Source: Monocercomonoides exilis
Lineage: Eukaryota; Preaxostyla; Oxymonadida; Polymastigidae
NCBI GenBank assembly: GCA_001643675.2
Contig: LSRY02000010.1
Span: 824,501 to 888,500 of the forward strand
Length of the DNA: 64,000 bases
Reading direction: 5' to 3'
The notes beneath the pieces were generated by a model. The model searched no databases and was not told where the DNA came from. It was given only the letters and a program-made list of their open reading frames with translations. The stretch's first letter is position 1; every line of letters starts with the position of its first letter. Positions 1 to 16,300 of this stretch are shown here, piece after piece. A program made the position numbers and the translations under genes.

Positions 1-416
1 ACCATCCATGCTTAAATAAATTAATTATCAAAAACTAAAAAAAATTTTTCATTCGAATAAAATAACAAACAAGTTCCAATGAATCGGGGGTTTGAAGGCG
101 AACATCCACAAAATGTGCTACAGAAATTTGCATTATTAAATGAAATTAAAAGTGTATTGCTGAATTAGATTTTTTTAAATAATCTCTAACCTCCATAAGT
201 TCGAGGAGTTACAAAGTAGTCTTCGCTTTGTTTTATTGGATAGTAAACAAATTTTTCATGGGCAAAGCGAACAATTATTATACCCACGACAAATAATATG
301 ACCAAAAATTCTATAATTGTTTTATTAACCATGCAAACTAATAATATAATAATGGGAATATTAGTAATATGGGGCAAAATTTTTGTATTTGTGAAAAAAA
401 TAACGATTTGTTCCAA
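1..416 (-). CDS. Alpha/beta-hydrolase, Bem46/ABHD13-like, N-terminal part (cut by window edge)
   Basis: Exon 1 runs 416 to 191 and exon 2 from 117 off the left edge, joined by a 73-nt GT-AG intron (190-118). Exon 1 has a hydrophobic N-terminus with a strong membrane segment (IIEFLVILFVVGIIIV) followed by FAHEKFVYYP and a TPRTYG motif. After splicing the reading continues HFVDVRLQTPDSLEL. This order (anchor, aromatic-YP, tP..ygl, feDV.l.TpDg..L) is the usual start of membrane-anchored Bem46/ABHD13/ABHD17 hydrolases, which act as acyl-hydrolases on membranes. The nucleophile elbow and catalytic triad lie beyond the window, so activity cannot be judged. A further intron is needed near bases 1-40, because the frame closes there. 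Seen: the motifs and splice sites. Inferred: the family. Confidence 0.55.
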
Positions 417-970
417 ACTTTTTCCACAACCTTATCATGATAATATTTTCATTCCACTATCAAAAAATAGATAGAAAAATTAAAAATTGAGATAAATATT
501 TGTATGAATGGAATGGAGCATAATTCATAAATAGAAGAATAATGTCCAATATTATGGGATGATGTTTTTATCAAAATGAATTCTGTTCCACACAATGTTT
601 TCAAATTATTTTCTCAAATCTTTTGTTTTTCAATGTTTTTTTGGGAATTATAATAATCGAATTATTATGAGATTATTTAATGATAAGTTTGGAACAAATC
701 CTTATTTTGTTCATAAAGGCTGAAAAATATCCCCCATATCATTACTCTCAAATATGTTCATATCAATTGCGAAAATGAAGATTCAAATGAAGCCATGATT
801 TTTTAAAGTAGTTTCAGCAAAATGAATGAAAAAATTAAAAAAGCAAAGAAAAAGAAAAAGAAAAATTGTCTTCAAAATTGAGTTTTAGAACATGTTATAT
901 TTCAAAGCAGAGTAGTTATTCCAACCTTTTATAAAACATTCTGTGATGAAAGTGATCGTCAGACCACATT
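417..970. other. AT-rich spacer
   Basis: About 550 bases between two minus-strand genes. No coding signal, RNA gene or repeat recognised. It should hold the 3' flank of the surface-protein gene and the promoter of the hydrolase gene. Confidence 0.6.
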
Positions 971-3900
971 TCACATTTCGAAAAAAGAAGAGTATGTCTC
1001 GGCTTGAAACTCTATTTCTTCGCCATCTGATTCTACTAGTTCGGATTTGGAACGATCTAATTTGTTCCCTGCTTTTGGATTCTCCTGAACTTCAAGTTTG
1101 ACTGATCCAGTTGTCCTCACTCATCACCATTTTTAGTTTGCATATTGATTCGCTCTTTCGCCTCCACGTCGGATAGAGCTGTTCCTTATGCTCCGCCTGT
1201 TTCTGCTGCACCTTCCTGAGCTGCACTCACACTCCACAGCGTCCGACATTGTCATTATCATCATACCTGCAGGAAATTGTTCAAACAATACTCGTTTCAA
1301 ATCTGTTAACGAAGGTCTGGAATATGCATCCTGTGAAACACATAAACATATCATTTCATATAATTTGCTTCCAATCGCTTTCTCCAGTTCGGGTCTTTCT
1401 CCATTCACAATTTTCTGTCCAGCAACCTCTGCCTCATAATCACAAAAAGGGATTTCCAGAGATAAACATTCCCACAACATCACCCCAATGGAAAACGAAA
1501 CAGAAGCTTTTGTTGCTCCCGTTTTTTTATTTATCAGCAGTTCAGGTGCCTTCCACCGCAGGCACTCCTTCCTGAGATCTTCATCATCCTCAAACGCTGA
1601 TGAAGGTGGAGGAGAGCGTGTGTATCTCTTGCTCCTTCTTGAGCCATCAGATGAAGATGTTACAATCGTGGATGATGAAATTGAAGTTGAATCTGAATCT
1701 GAAGAAGAACATTCAGAGTGCATGGCAATGCAAATAACCATGTGTTCAGAGAACAACACAATGTGAGGGCTCAGATTGGTCAATGATTGAAGTGGAATTT
1801 CCATTTCGTCAAATGAATGAAGAGCTCCATTCGCCACACAGAATAGGATCTGGGCTGCTGTCTGCTCCCTTTCCTGCAAAGTGCCGATCGCCATCTCTTT
1901 CTTCTCATTCATCCCATGAAGCAGCATGAACAGCGAATCCCTCAAGTCCACAATCAGTTTCTCGTGAGGCGAGGAGCAGGCCATCGCATCCACCAGATTC
2001 GACATCGATGAAGTGGTCGGACAAAGACTTTCTGTTCGAACAAATGTTGATTCTGAGTCTGTTGAAGAAATTGACGGCGATGGTGTTCGATTTCTTGTAT
2101 CTTCTTCCTTCTCATCCACTTTCTCCAGCATCCACTCAGGAATCTTGTCTGAATCTCTTCCCAATATGTATTCTGTCGATCCACTCTCACTCAATAAATG
2201 TTCTGATGACTCTGAATGTCCCAAGCTTTTCGCATACACCCTCTTTTTGATCCTTTCCTCATTCTTCTTCTCTGCCTCCCTCTCTGCTCTCCTCCACTGC
2301 TCCTCAGGCGACATCTCCATCGTAATCATCTCAATCAGTTTCGGATCCTTCTTCACTGTATCATTCACAATCTCTTCCAGTTCTTCTGTTCTTCTCTTTT
2401 GCTTTCTCCATCGAACAACAAACAAAATAAATCCAATCAGAACAATAAACAATATTACTACAAGCACAATCACAATCAATAACCAATAAGATTTCCCTTC
2501 TTTTCCTCCTTCAACAATTATTTCATCTCCTTTTGGCTCAATCTCACTTCTGTTCTTCAAAAAAAGAGAATTTGTTGATGAAGGAGATTCAGCATTCCCA
2601 AATAAAACATGCACACTCACTTCTATTTCATTTCCACAACTGCTGATCAGATCTTTTGCAACACTTCCTTCAACTTCTCTTTCGGACAAGAATCCATTTG
2701 AATCAAAATCATATTTTTCAAGCTCTTTCTCTTCTCCCTTCTTCTTCACAACTGAGAATGACAGATTACATGGAATAAGAAGAAATCCTTTGAATGTCAG
2801 CTTCATTCTATCTGTCTCTTCTTTTGCTTCAACACTTTCCAGAACAGGAATGAAGAATGATGAATCCCTTTCTGAAACAATCCCTTCAAAATTGCATCCA
2901 TCATTCAACATCCACAATGATGAGCCATCCTTCAATCCATCTCCTCCTTTCAAACTCATCACATTCAATGTTCCTGTATCAGAACAGATGATGTTTCTTC
3001 TCAGTGATGGATATCCTTCAATTGATGGATTATTGTCAATGAACTCTTCTTTCTCAATTATCATATTTCCTCCACTCATTGTTATTCCACCTTCTGGTGA
3101 ATTTGCAATTGTTGAATCTTTCATCATCACTGAACTCTTCGCAATATCCACAAGAGATCCATCCCATCTGCACATCTCCCCTTCGGCATTCAAATTCATT
3201 TCATTTCTTTCCTTTGAACTTCCATCAAAAATGCAACTGTCCATTTTCACATCCAAGCAATTCTCCAACTTCATCAATTTCCCTTTTGGTTTGTTAGAAT
3301 TGACTACATTGATTGTGCAATTTGCCAATTCCATTGTCTTTTTCATTGACAAGCACGAGATCAATGATTCTTCATTTCCTTCAACTGTGATATTCTCTGT
3401 ATTGAAATCCTCAAGTGTAAATTGTCCACATTCCTTTATATTTATCAGAGAAGTTTCCATTGTTGAATTGGATATTGTTAATGAATCAATAACTGATGGA
3501 AGTTGAGAAGAAAGATGTAATGCAGATTCTTGAAGAATTAGATTTGATATTGCACATCCGTCAAGTTGTAATTCTCCTTTTTCCATGTTAATAATGTGAA
3601 ATGGAATGTTTGCAAAATCTTCATTAACTCCCTCCTTCAATTGTTTTGAGCTGAATGAACAATTCACAATTTCAAGAATTCCTCCTTCTGGTGATATCAA
3701 CGATTCATGTTGAGAAACAAAATTCGAATCAAACACAAAGCTGACTCTCAGCAATGAAACTTCTCCTGTTGTTGATATTACAGAATCCTTTGTTCTGTCA
3801 ATTTCAGATTTCATTTCAACTTTGCATTCAACCTTTCTTTTTGAGCTCAAACTCATTTCTTCCAGATTTATCTCACAGCCAATCGCACTCTCTTCAACAA

Positions 3901-6900
3901 CAATCATTTGGCTCATGAAATCTGAAGTCAGATGCATCAGTCCATAATCAATTGAAGCACATGGAAGTGTGTTTGTTCCACACTGTTTTTCATCTGATCC
4001 ATTCACACTACTCACAATGACTGTGTCACTCTGATGAATAGTCACAAAGTCAATTAGATCTGTATCATTTGGATAATCGCATTCATCTCTCCCATATATT
4101 GCATTAATTCGTGAATAATGATTCTCTCGAAGATCAAACTGGAATTGGGTTTCATTGATTTGAGATGATATGTTGAAACATTCAATGAAAATATCGTTTC
4201 CAACGCTTGCTGTATTTGCACTGAATTTCATCCCCACAAATGTGAAATTCAATTCCCCTCTTTCTTTTGTCGCCAGATACACCCCTCCTCCTTTCCCATT
4301 GGTGCAGCTGCATTGACTGACTTCGGACTTAATCATCTTCATTGAACCAGACTTTCCCAATGTGAAGAATATTGCACCTCCTTTTTCACTTGATTCTGCT
4401 TTGTCTTCTGTTATGCTGCTCTCATTCACAACCAAGCAAATCTTTTTCTCACTCTTTAATTCCAAAATGCTTGGCCCATTATCACTTTTCTTCACTCCTG
4501 AAAATGATGATTTCTCAATCTCAATATTCACACATTCTTCATTCACTCCTTCATTTATCTTCAATCCTGGTTCAGATTTCTTGATTGATAAAATGCATCC
4601 TCTGCTTTCATTCAACGATTCCACTCGAATATTCACAAAATGGCAATAGACACCAACATTGTTGATAGAAAATATGCTGTTTCCGACGTTGCATGATTCA
4701 ATTGACAAATCACTCACTTCCACACTTCCTCCAATTGCATCCACAAACACACAATCAAATCCATTGTTCACTCCTGCTTCTGAATGAAATGCACATCCAG
4801 TTATCATCAAAGCTCCTTTGTTTGAAATAATCGATTTGGCTGAATTGTCAAATCCAGATGCCAGTTGAAGTTGAATATTTGTCAATTCAAGATGAATATC
4901 ATTTTCCATGAAATAGTCCAGTTGATTTCCAATCGCCTTTTCAAAATTCAATTTGGCTTTCACATTCTCTTCTCCCATCTTCACACTCTTTTTGATCTGA
5001 TAATTGGAAACATCGAATGAATCTCGAATAATTGTTGATCCTTCAATCTGAATTGTTTTATTTCCGTCTCCGTCTTTCATGTTTTTCATCCCTTTCCACA
5101 TCGTTTTGCATGGTTCTTTCACACTTCCACAACGCTCCACATCAAATCCACTCGAAGAGATAAATATCTCAATTGAGCTGTATGGAATTAGAAACATGAA
5201 CAAATCCTTTTCATCATGAAAATCATCACTTCCAACAAACAAATTGTCATCATCTATCATTGAGGAATAATCAAACTTGAATGACTCATTTGCCACAGAA
5301 CTATTCAAACCCTTTCCCAAAATAAACACATTTTTCCCAATTGCTGCATTGTTGTTCTCAAAAGTTACTCCAATATCAAAAAGAAATGGCTTTTCATTCA
5401 AGCAATTTTGGCAATCCAGATATATCCCTCCTCCTTTTCCTCTCTCACTCCCGTTCTCACAGACACATCCAATTAATGAACTGTTTTCAAGTGCAGCATA
5501 TCCTCCTTCACGCAACGCTATCTTCAGTGCTCCTCCTTTTTTGCTCTTCGACGAAACTGCCCCTTCAATTCTGCTTCCATTCATCACCATTCCAACCCCC
5601 ATGCTCCCTCCAAACACTGCTGCCTCTCCACTTCCATCAATTTCCAATTCCTTTAAGATGCAATTCAACAGTCTCAGTTTGCATTCCTCTTCATTCATAT
5701 TTGCTGAGGAAAGAGAGAATGAAAACAACGAGACTGTTGATTTCACATCTGAAATCGTCACAAAATCCAGTTCAACCATCTTCCCTGTTGATTTGATCAA
5801 GAAAAATTCAATTGTGTTTTGCTTCCCTCCAAAAACACTCATCTCACAGTTGTTCATGTGCAACTCTCCATTTAGGGTGCTTGATTTGATCACTGATGTG
5901 ATTGCTCTGCTGAAACTTGAAGGAACAACAATCCCAATGAACTCCATTTCTGTCAGTGATGATGATTTCAGAATGCATTCTTCAGATCCACTCACTTCAC
6001 TTTTGCATTCTATCTCCACAATTGTCTCAGTATTTGCCTTCAAACTCAACCCACTCATATTTTCACACCCTTCCATCTTTGATTTTGAACACACAACAAT
6101 CTCCTGAAGAACATTCTGTGGTCTCTTCAAACGCTCCATTCCATAATTCACATTCAAACATGGCGCCTTCTCCAGTCCACAATATTTCTCTTCCACTCCA
6201 GAAGTTCCATCGACAAATATTGTATCATCAAAGTATCCATCGATAAATATGAACAAATCGATATCCCAATCACCAAATGCCTCTGTTCTGTCATGCCCGA
6301 CAATCGAGTTGTCTTTCTGAGTGATGCTTCTCATGAAGGTGAACAAGGGTTCTTTCACAGAAGCGACAAATGATTCACACACAAAATACATATCTCTTCC
6401 GACACTGGCCTTGTTGGCTGAAAACGCGATATTGGTGATGGCAAAGGAGGATTCTGACACTTGTGAGCCATGGTCGAACTCGATCATGAGAGCACCGCCT
6501 CTTCCTCCAGAACTTGTATCCTCGCTCACAGAGCAGCTGGAGAAATTTGTGTCACTCACTGAAAATGTGTTGGCAGGGGCAGATGAGGCGAATGAGATGC
6601 ACCCGCCATTGGTGGCAGTTTGTTGGCTCAACTGTTCTGATTTGATGCTGTTCATTGTGCAGTTGGTGATGGAGATGGAGAGGGTAGGGGAGGTGGCTGA
6701 GGAGAGGACACAGCTGGTGGGGGAGGCTGTGGAGGTGATGTCGGTGATGTTGGAGGAGTTGAAGGTGAGGGGAGCGGTGAGGGAGGTGAGGTGGAAGATG
6801 CTTTGGCTGTTGAGTGCGAGATGAGTGATTGCTGTGTGGTTGAGGGCGAGGGAGCCAGCAGCGAGGAAGAAGAGGGGTGTGGTGATTGATGATGAAGACG

Positions 6901-9172
6901 GTGTTGTTCCTGTGATGATGGTTGTGTTGAGGTTGAGGGAAGGGGAGCTACCGGAGAGGTGGAAGAGGATGGGGGTGATGGGGTTTGTGGAGTTGTGAGC
7001 GATGGCGAGGGCAGAGACTGTGAGGGAGCCCTGTGTTTGTTGGAAGAGGGCAGACGAGGCAGATGGATCTGGTGAAGAAGATGTTGATGTTGATGAAAAT
7101 GAAGAAAATGAAGAAAATGATGACGTTGATTGCGATGACTGTGAATATGAGGTTTGTGGTTGGGGAATACCACTGGAGGAAATGATTGTTGTATCTGTGC
7201 CATTTCCGGTGATTTTTGCGTTGGTCACACTGAATGTGAGTGTTTGAGAAGGAACAAATGTTGAAGTGAGGAGTGTGAGGGAGGCATCTCGTGTATCTGT
7301 CATGAGAACAAGAGCATATTCTATTGTTTCGCATGGACTAAGTTGAGTGATTCCACAGAGTTCAGTGTTTGTTCCATCATTTGATACGATTTTGTATGTT
7401 GAAATGTGAGGAAGCCAGCGGTTATATTCATCATTAGTTGCTGTTCCTGCATACCACACTCTTTGAGTGAGGGTTGTTGAGCCACACTGATTGAATGGTG
7501 ATTGAGTGATTGCATTGCCATTGAAGAACACATCATTCCCTCTGCCATTTGTTGCGGTGTTGCCATCGAAGAAACAAAATGTGATGAATTTCACTTCATT
7601 CATCCAATCATATGTTCTGGTGCAACACAGAGCAGCGCCACCGTAGGTGGTTGGATTTTCGACTTTGTTGTTGATGAACTGGCACTCTTGGAGCGAGCAT
7701 TGTTTTGGTTTTTCTGGTGGAAGCCAATGAAACGTGACTGCACCAGCTGCATCACCGCCAGTATTTGCAATACAGGTGCAATTTTTGAACAAGAATTTTG
7801 CATCTGATGGCATGTTATCGAGACCAAAATACCATCCGGTTCCAATGCTGCCTGTTATTTCACAGCTTTCCACTCTATTATCTGAGAATGTCCAAACAGC
7901 ATTTGATTGTGGATGCCATATTGCGGCTGCTCCTCCACCAGATGCAGAACAGTTTGTGAAATTGGATTTTAAGATGTCTATGTTTAGCAAATATGCACAT
8001 ACTAACGCTCCGCCTTGGACATTCCCTGTGCAGTAACATTTATTGAATGAACAGGAACAGATTATCAGATTTGCATTCGTGCAAGAAACATAAAGTGCAC
8101 CCCCATGAATGCCCGTGCAGTGAGAATTATTCCATTCGCACCACTCAAAGCGATGGCTGTCCAGATCAAAGGAATCCAGTCTTCCAGGTTTCAATTTTTG
8201 TGATTCAGTTCCAACATGTACAACAGCAGCATTTGGTGAAGAGCGTGTTTGGTGAAGAAAAGAGGTGTTGAAGGCAGAGAGAGAAGTGAATGGGTTGTTG
8301 AGGTTTGGGAGGATGGCACCATCGATGGGGTTGTGAGTGTGTTTGAAGATGGTTGAGTGAATGGAGAGAGATGAGTGAAGGGAGAAGGAGGTGATTGCAT
8401 TGGTGTTAGTGTCGGACGTTGAGATGAAAGGATTGAGTGAGTTTGAAGGAAGAGATGGAGAAGATTGAAGTGATTGAGGAGAGGAGATGTTGGAGAAGAG
8501 GGTGTTTGAGAGATGGAGATTAAGGTGGATTTGGAGGTGGGGATGGGATTGGTGATGGATGTGGAGAGGGGAAGAAGAAGGAGAAAAAAGGAAGGGCTGG
8601 ATGAGGGAGATGAACGAGGAGAAAGAGGAGTGGGAGATGGAGAAGGAGGCAGGGATTGGGGAGTGGGCATGTGGGAGGAGATTGTTTGGGGTGGAGAAGA
8701 GGGGGAAGGGGAGGATGGCTGGTTGGTGGATGGTGAGGGAGAAGTTGGTGATGGCGAGTGAGGCATGGGCAGAGAGGAAAAGTGGATTGTTTGTTGTTGG
8801 ATGGATTTGACAGGTAGAGGAAATGATGGTGGCAGCTGAATGTTGGTGAGAAGAGAGGATCGGACAACCAGCAAGAGGCGCTAATGTGAGATGGGTCATA
8901 CACAAGGAGGTGTTGATGATATTTAGACTTGTTTGGACACAGCAAATGCAATTGTAAGCTGGTTTTATAGCTTTCGCCATTAAATTGTCAAAATTAATGT
9001 TGTAATTGCTATTTTTATTTGCAATGTTAATTGAGCCTTTATGTACCTCTTCGTTCTTTTCTTGTTGAATTTGATTTTCTTCAGTGCTTGCACCATTGCA
9101 GCAGCTCACTGCAAGTATTAATAACGCAATAATATTGTGTGCAGTCTGAATGCTGGGGAAGCTTCTCATCAT
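971..9172 (-). CDS. Giant surface protein: beta-helix (pectin-lyase-like) repeats, one TM span, cytoplasmic pseudokinase
   Basis: The main exon starts at 9172 with a signal peptide (residues 1-27, core IIALLILAVSCC). The ectodomain has Asn/Ser/Gly-rich GGA..., ..NNxF.. beta-helix repeats and four modules each opened by CG-x4/5-PC (about residues 604, 998, 1348, 1727), roughly 350-390 residues apart. One membrane span lies at about 2228-2256, followed by a basic stop-transfer. The cytoplasmic tail resembles a kinase C-lobe (RWKAPELL near 2537, then IGVMLWE and YSRPS). HRD and DFG motifs are absent, so this is a pseudokinase. The simple ORF ends at 1133. A further exon to the stop at 971-973, reading VKLEVQENPKAG and ESDGEEIEFQAE, joins in frame if bases 1266-1120 (GT...AG, 147 nt) are an intron. 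A frameshift is the alternative. Such proteins are expanded in oxymonads; a receptor role is inference. Confidence 0.8.
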
Positions 9173-10377
9173 GGATGTGGATGCAGGAAAAAATCAGAAA
9201 ATTAAAAACTCCTGCGCCCCATATTAAATTTTTCAATTATTCAAATCCAAATATAAAAATAGGGTGTAATTTATCGTTTTTAAACAATCGAAAGAAAAAT
9301 TTAAAACTTTTCTTTTTTTGCATAATTATAGGTTAAACATACTCATGCGAAGAAATTCGAAAAAAAAAAAAAAAAAAAAAAAAATAAAAAAAAAAAAAAA
9401 AAAAAAAGAGAGAGAGAGAGAGAGAGAAGAGAGAAAGAGAGAAAAAATAAAAGAAACAATTGAATGGAACAAAATTAAAAAAGCGAAATATTTATTTCAT
9501 ATTTAAATAATGAACATGGCTTAGAAGTTTTATGTTTATTATGACTTTAACCGAGAAAGAATTTTTGATGTTACCAAAATTGGTGAATATTCATTTAAGC
9601 AATTCGAGAAACAAATTCTTTATGAATCAAGCAAGAAAAGAAAGTTAGGCTATATTCACCTAAAAGTGGTTAAAACTTTGACAAAAAATTTTTTTTTGAT
9701 AGTTCCAATGAATTCGAAATTATCCTTCATGAAAAGACTTTATGTTTTCAAAATAACATTTATCAACACTCTTCAGTGTTAATTACATGCTTTATTTATC
9801 ATTAAACTTTTGGAGGGTGTTCTTTCTTAAGAACAACTGTCCACGAATTGAAATTTTGAATAATTATTTGTAAAAATAATTCATATTACGAAAGAACTTT
9901 AATGAAGTTTGAAAAAAGTCTCGAAAAACTTAAGATTTGAATGAAAAACCTTTCAATTATTTTTAATTTTTATCAGTAGGTTATTATTTACCGAACACAA
10001 TTATAATATCTCAACATCACATTTTAATGCTTTTTATTCATGTTTTAAACGAAAAAAGTTAGTGCCCCAAAAGTTGCCTTTTGCAATAACTTCTGTATTT
10101 TCAATTTTGGAAAACTCAGATTAGTGTGTCACAAATTAGCATTTTTTTTTAAAATAAAAACAAACAATTGCAGTTGATTTTTCTTCCGCACTTGTTCTTT
10201 GAAATAAAAAGTTCATTTGCTTTATCTCTTTTCGCTTCATTTTACTCCATCAAACAATACATACTTCTTTAAGCAAATTCAGAAATTCAAACTTTTTCAA
10301 TAAATAAAAAAAAAATTAATAATTATAAAACTTCTTTCTTTCATTCCTTCGCAATGCGAAGATAGTTATTCTTGCTT
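9173..10377. other. AT-rich spacer
   Basis: About 1.2 kb between two minus-strand genes. Apart from an A-tract/GA repeat at its start I see no gene. It should contain the promoter of the surface-protein gene (near 9173) and the 3' flank of the MAP kinase gene. Confidence 0.6.
9361..9441. repeat. Poly(A) tract followed by (GA)n microsatellite
   Basis: An almost unbroken run of A with a single T (9361-9407) passes directly into GA repeats (to 9441). On the minus strand this is (TC)n-(T)n about 190 bases upstream of the surface-protein start codon. It is a homopurine/homopyrimidine tract and may affect promoter structure. Confidence 0.9.
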
Positions 10378-13113
<2,736 letters not shown>

Positions 13114-13357
13114 AAAGATATAAACAAGTTAACGTTGATCAGAATTTCCCTTATACATGAAAACGATTCCCGTAATTGTGGAACTGTGATCTGAATATTT
13201 AAATTATTTTTTTAAAAAACATATGGAGTATGAAAACGTCAACAAAGAACTTGAATTTATATGGATAATTTGTTTGATTGCGAATTTCAATGTGTATGCT
13301 TTATTATCAATAATTTATGAGAATATTCAAAAAAAGTGAAATTAAAAATGAAATGAA
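13114..13357. other. Spacer between MAP kinase and coiled-coil genes
   Basis: 244 AT-rich bases holding the MAP kinase promoter and the 3' end of the preceding minus-strand gene. No motif stands out. Confidence 0.5.
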
Positions 13358-16300
13358 TTATTGAAAAATAGAACCTTCAGAAGAACGAGAAGAAGTCTCA
13401 TCATTAAGATGAGGAAGTTCTCCTTTCTGCTCGTTCTGAAGAATCTGTAGCTCTCCGCTCGCAAATGCTGTCTGCGAAGGCTGATTGAAAAATGAAGTGA
13501 ACATAATTTGCTCTGAAGTTCCCTTGTCAACATATCTTCTCCTTTTGCTTGTCTGCATAAGCTCTGCCATATTTCCACTTGCTTCTCCTGCAAATGCCAA
13601 TGAAGACGTCTCGTTTGCTTCTCTTCCCTGCTCATTCAACAGCTCCTCCTCTTCAAACTGGTCTAATCTTCGATCCAGCTCTGCAAAGTCGTTGAGTCTG
13701 TTGCTATCTGCATTTGAACCAGAAGATGAAGAAATAACTGCATTTCCAGTGACATCTCCTTCTTTTGCATTCACATTCACATTCTCTTTCTCTTTCTCAT
13801 TCTCTTTCTCTTTTTCTATCTCTTTCTGTAAATATTCTCCTTCACTTTCTCTTTGTTGTTCTTCTTCTTTGCTTCTTTCCTCTTCATATTCATCCAAAGG
13901 CCTTCTCTTCTCTCCAATTGACAGAGCCATCTGATTTATTGGCTCTCTTGTGCGATAGTCCACCCAGCTGACTGAAAATGACTCTGATTGACTGGATTTA
14001 TTAGCATTGATAGCATTGATAGCATTGATAGCATTGTTGGTATTGGTTGGATTAAGGAATGGATTCTCAGATGAAGAGGGAGAAGATGATGATAATGCGA
14101 TTGGAGAAGGTGAAGTAGAAGAAGCAGCAGAAGAAATTGAAGATGAAGGAGATGGAGGAGAAGAAGAAAGAACTAATGATGTCAGCAGATGAGGCCGAGC
14201 AGCAGCAGCAGCAGAAGGAGAAGGAGAAGGAGAAGAAGCATTAGCATTGTTAGCATTAGCAGTATTAGTAGCAGAAGCAACAGAAGAAACAGCTGTTCCA
14301 TTAGGAGAAGACAATGAAGTGGTGTTCTGATTCTGAGAGGGAGACAGAGAATGAGCAGAGGACACTTTAGATGCATTCAAAGAGAGTGTTTGAGAGGTGA
14401 TGGGAGCAGATGGCTGGCTGAAAGAAGGCTGATTGAGCGATTGAAATGGATTATCAGCAATTGTGTGTTGGCTGGAAAAGATGGAAGAGGAAGATAAAGA
14501 AGAAGAAGAAGAAGATTGAGCCAATTGATGTGAAGGCAGGCGGCTTTGAGGAGAAGGAGAAGAAGAAGGAGAAGAAGAAGGAGATGAAATGGAAGGTTGG
14601 ATTGATTGCTGTTTGGGAGCAGACAAAGCAGATGTCTTTGGCTTTGGCTTAGAAGAAGGCATTTGAGATGACTGGAGCGTCTTTTGTGAAGAAGACAGAG
14701 AAGAAGGACTTGGTTTGATAGACGTGTGCAATGCTGTGGATGTTGTTGTGGATGAAGGGGTTATTGATGATGATGCTAATGTTGATGATGATGATGATGA
14801 TGATGAAGTTGTCATTCCTCCAATCATTTTAGCTTTTGGTGCGACTTTTGGCTGAGTCTGTGGTTGTTGCAGTTGTTGAAGTTGTTGTGGCTGTTGTGAA
14901 TGCTGAGACTGCAAAGAAAATGAAGAAGAAACAAAAGAAGGAGAATGTGCTGTTGGAACAGCAGCCACTGCTGATGTTGGTGTTGAAGCAGAAGAAGACT
15001 GGAGTGTCCCTTTTGCATTGTGTATTGCTGGAATGGATGTGACAGATGAAGAAGGAGATGTTGGAGGAGATGATGATGAGGAGGAGGATGGCAATGATGA
15101 AGCAATAGATCGAGAAGGCGCAGGAGGAAGAGTATATCCTTGTGCTGTTGAATGAGTCTGCTGCTTTTGTGTTGGAACAGGAATTTTGACTGGAGTGACT
15201 GGAGGGAAATGAGAAGGAGGTGCGGGGGGAGGAAGACTGATGAGCTGTGAAGGAGAAGAAGGAGAGGAGGAAGGCAAGGAAGAAGGCAAAGTGATTCCAG
15301 ATGCTAATGAAGAATCAATAGGAGATAAAGGAAGAGCAGAGGAAGGAGCCATTGATGAAGTTAGAATTGAACCATTTTGAGTATTTCTCTGCATTTCTCC
15401 TGCAACACTTGGCACATTCATATTTAAATTCATATTTACATTTCTCTTTAACACAGCCACATTTGCCTTTCCAGCGAATGCATTAGAAGAAGCAGAAACA
15501 GCAGAAGAAGCAGGATTAGCAGAACCCAACACAACAGACTGAGCAGTTTGCTTTGTTGTTGCTGCTACTGCTGTTGATGCTCCTCCTCCAACTGTTCCTC
15601 CTCCCACTGCAGAAGCAGCATTGTGTGATGTCAGTCTCTGAATCCTCTTCGACAGGAGTGAGTTCAGCCTCGACTTCTCCTCCACTTCCATCTGTGCTTT
15701 TCTCAATTTATTCGACAACTCATTCCGCTCTGCTGCAAATGCCTCTCTTTCTCTGCTTATGGCCACTTCTCTTTCTTGTTCTGCTTTCCTCTCTTGTTCT
15801 CTCTTCTGCTCTTTCTCCCTCTCAATCTCCCTCTCTCTCTCCCTCTGCTCCTCTGCTGCTACCTCTCTTGCTTTCAGTCTGCTGATCTCATCCAGTTCTG
15901 CCTGTGTTCCATTCATCTGCAAACGAATTGTCTGTTGTTGTGATTGATGTTGCTGTTGTTGAGCAAAAGGCTGTGAAATCGCTGCTTTGAGCTGATTCTC
16001 AGCTTCTCTTTTTGTTCTCTCCAGTTGCACCCTCGTTGCATTGAGCTGTTCGGACAGTCTTTTCTTCTCACCTGCAGAAGATTGCATCATCTCCTTTGTC
16101 TTCTCCATTATTGCTCTCATCTTCTCCACCACTGCTTCTCTCTGACTCGCTTTCACCTCAAACTCCTTCACTTGCTTCTCTAACGCATCCTTCTGCGCCT
16201 CTGCCTCCTTCCCTTTCTCCTCCAGTTCTCTTCTAACTGCTGCCTCCTCTTCCTTCTCCTTCACTCTAAACAGCCGCTCTCTCTCTGCTGAGTCACTCAA

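Noticed and set aside
1188-8951. Many plus-strand and alternative-frame open stretches opposite the surface-protein gene.
   Set aside because: They are shadows of the minus-strand gene caused by skewed composition; they lack conserved motifs and continuity.
9318-9506. A Lys/Glu/Arg-rich frame across the A/GA tract.
   Set aside because: Pure translation of the microsatellite.
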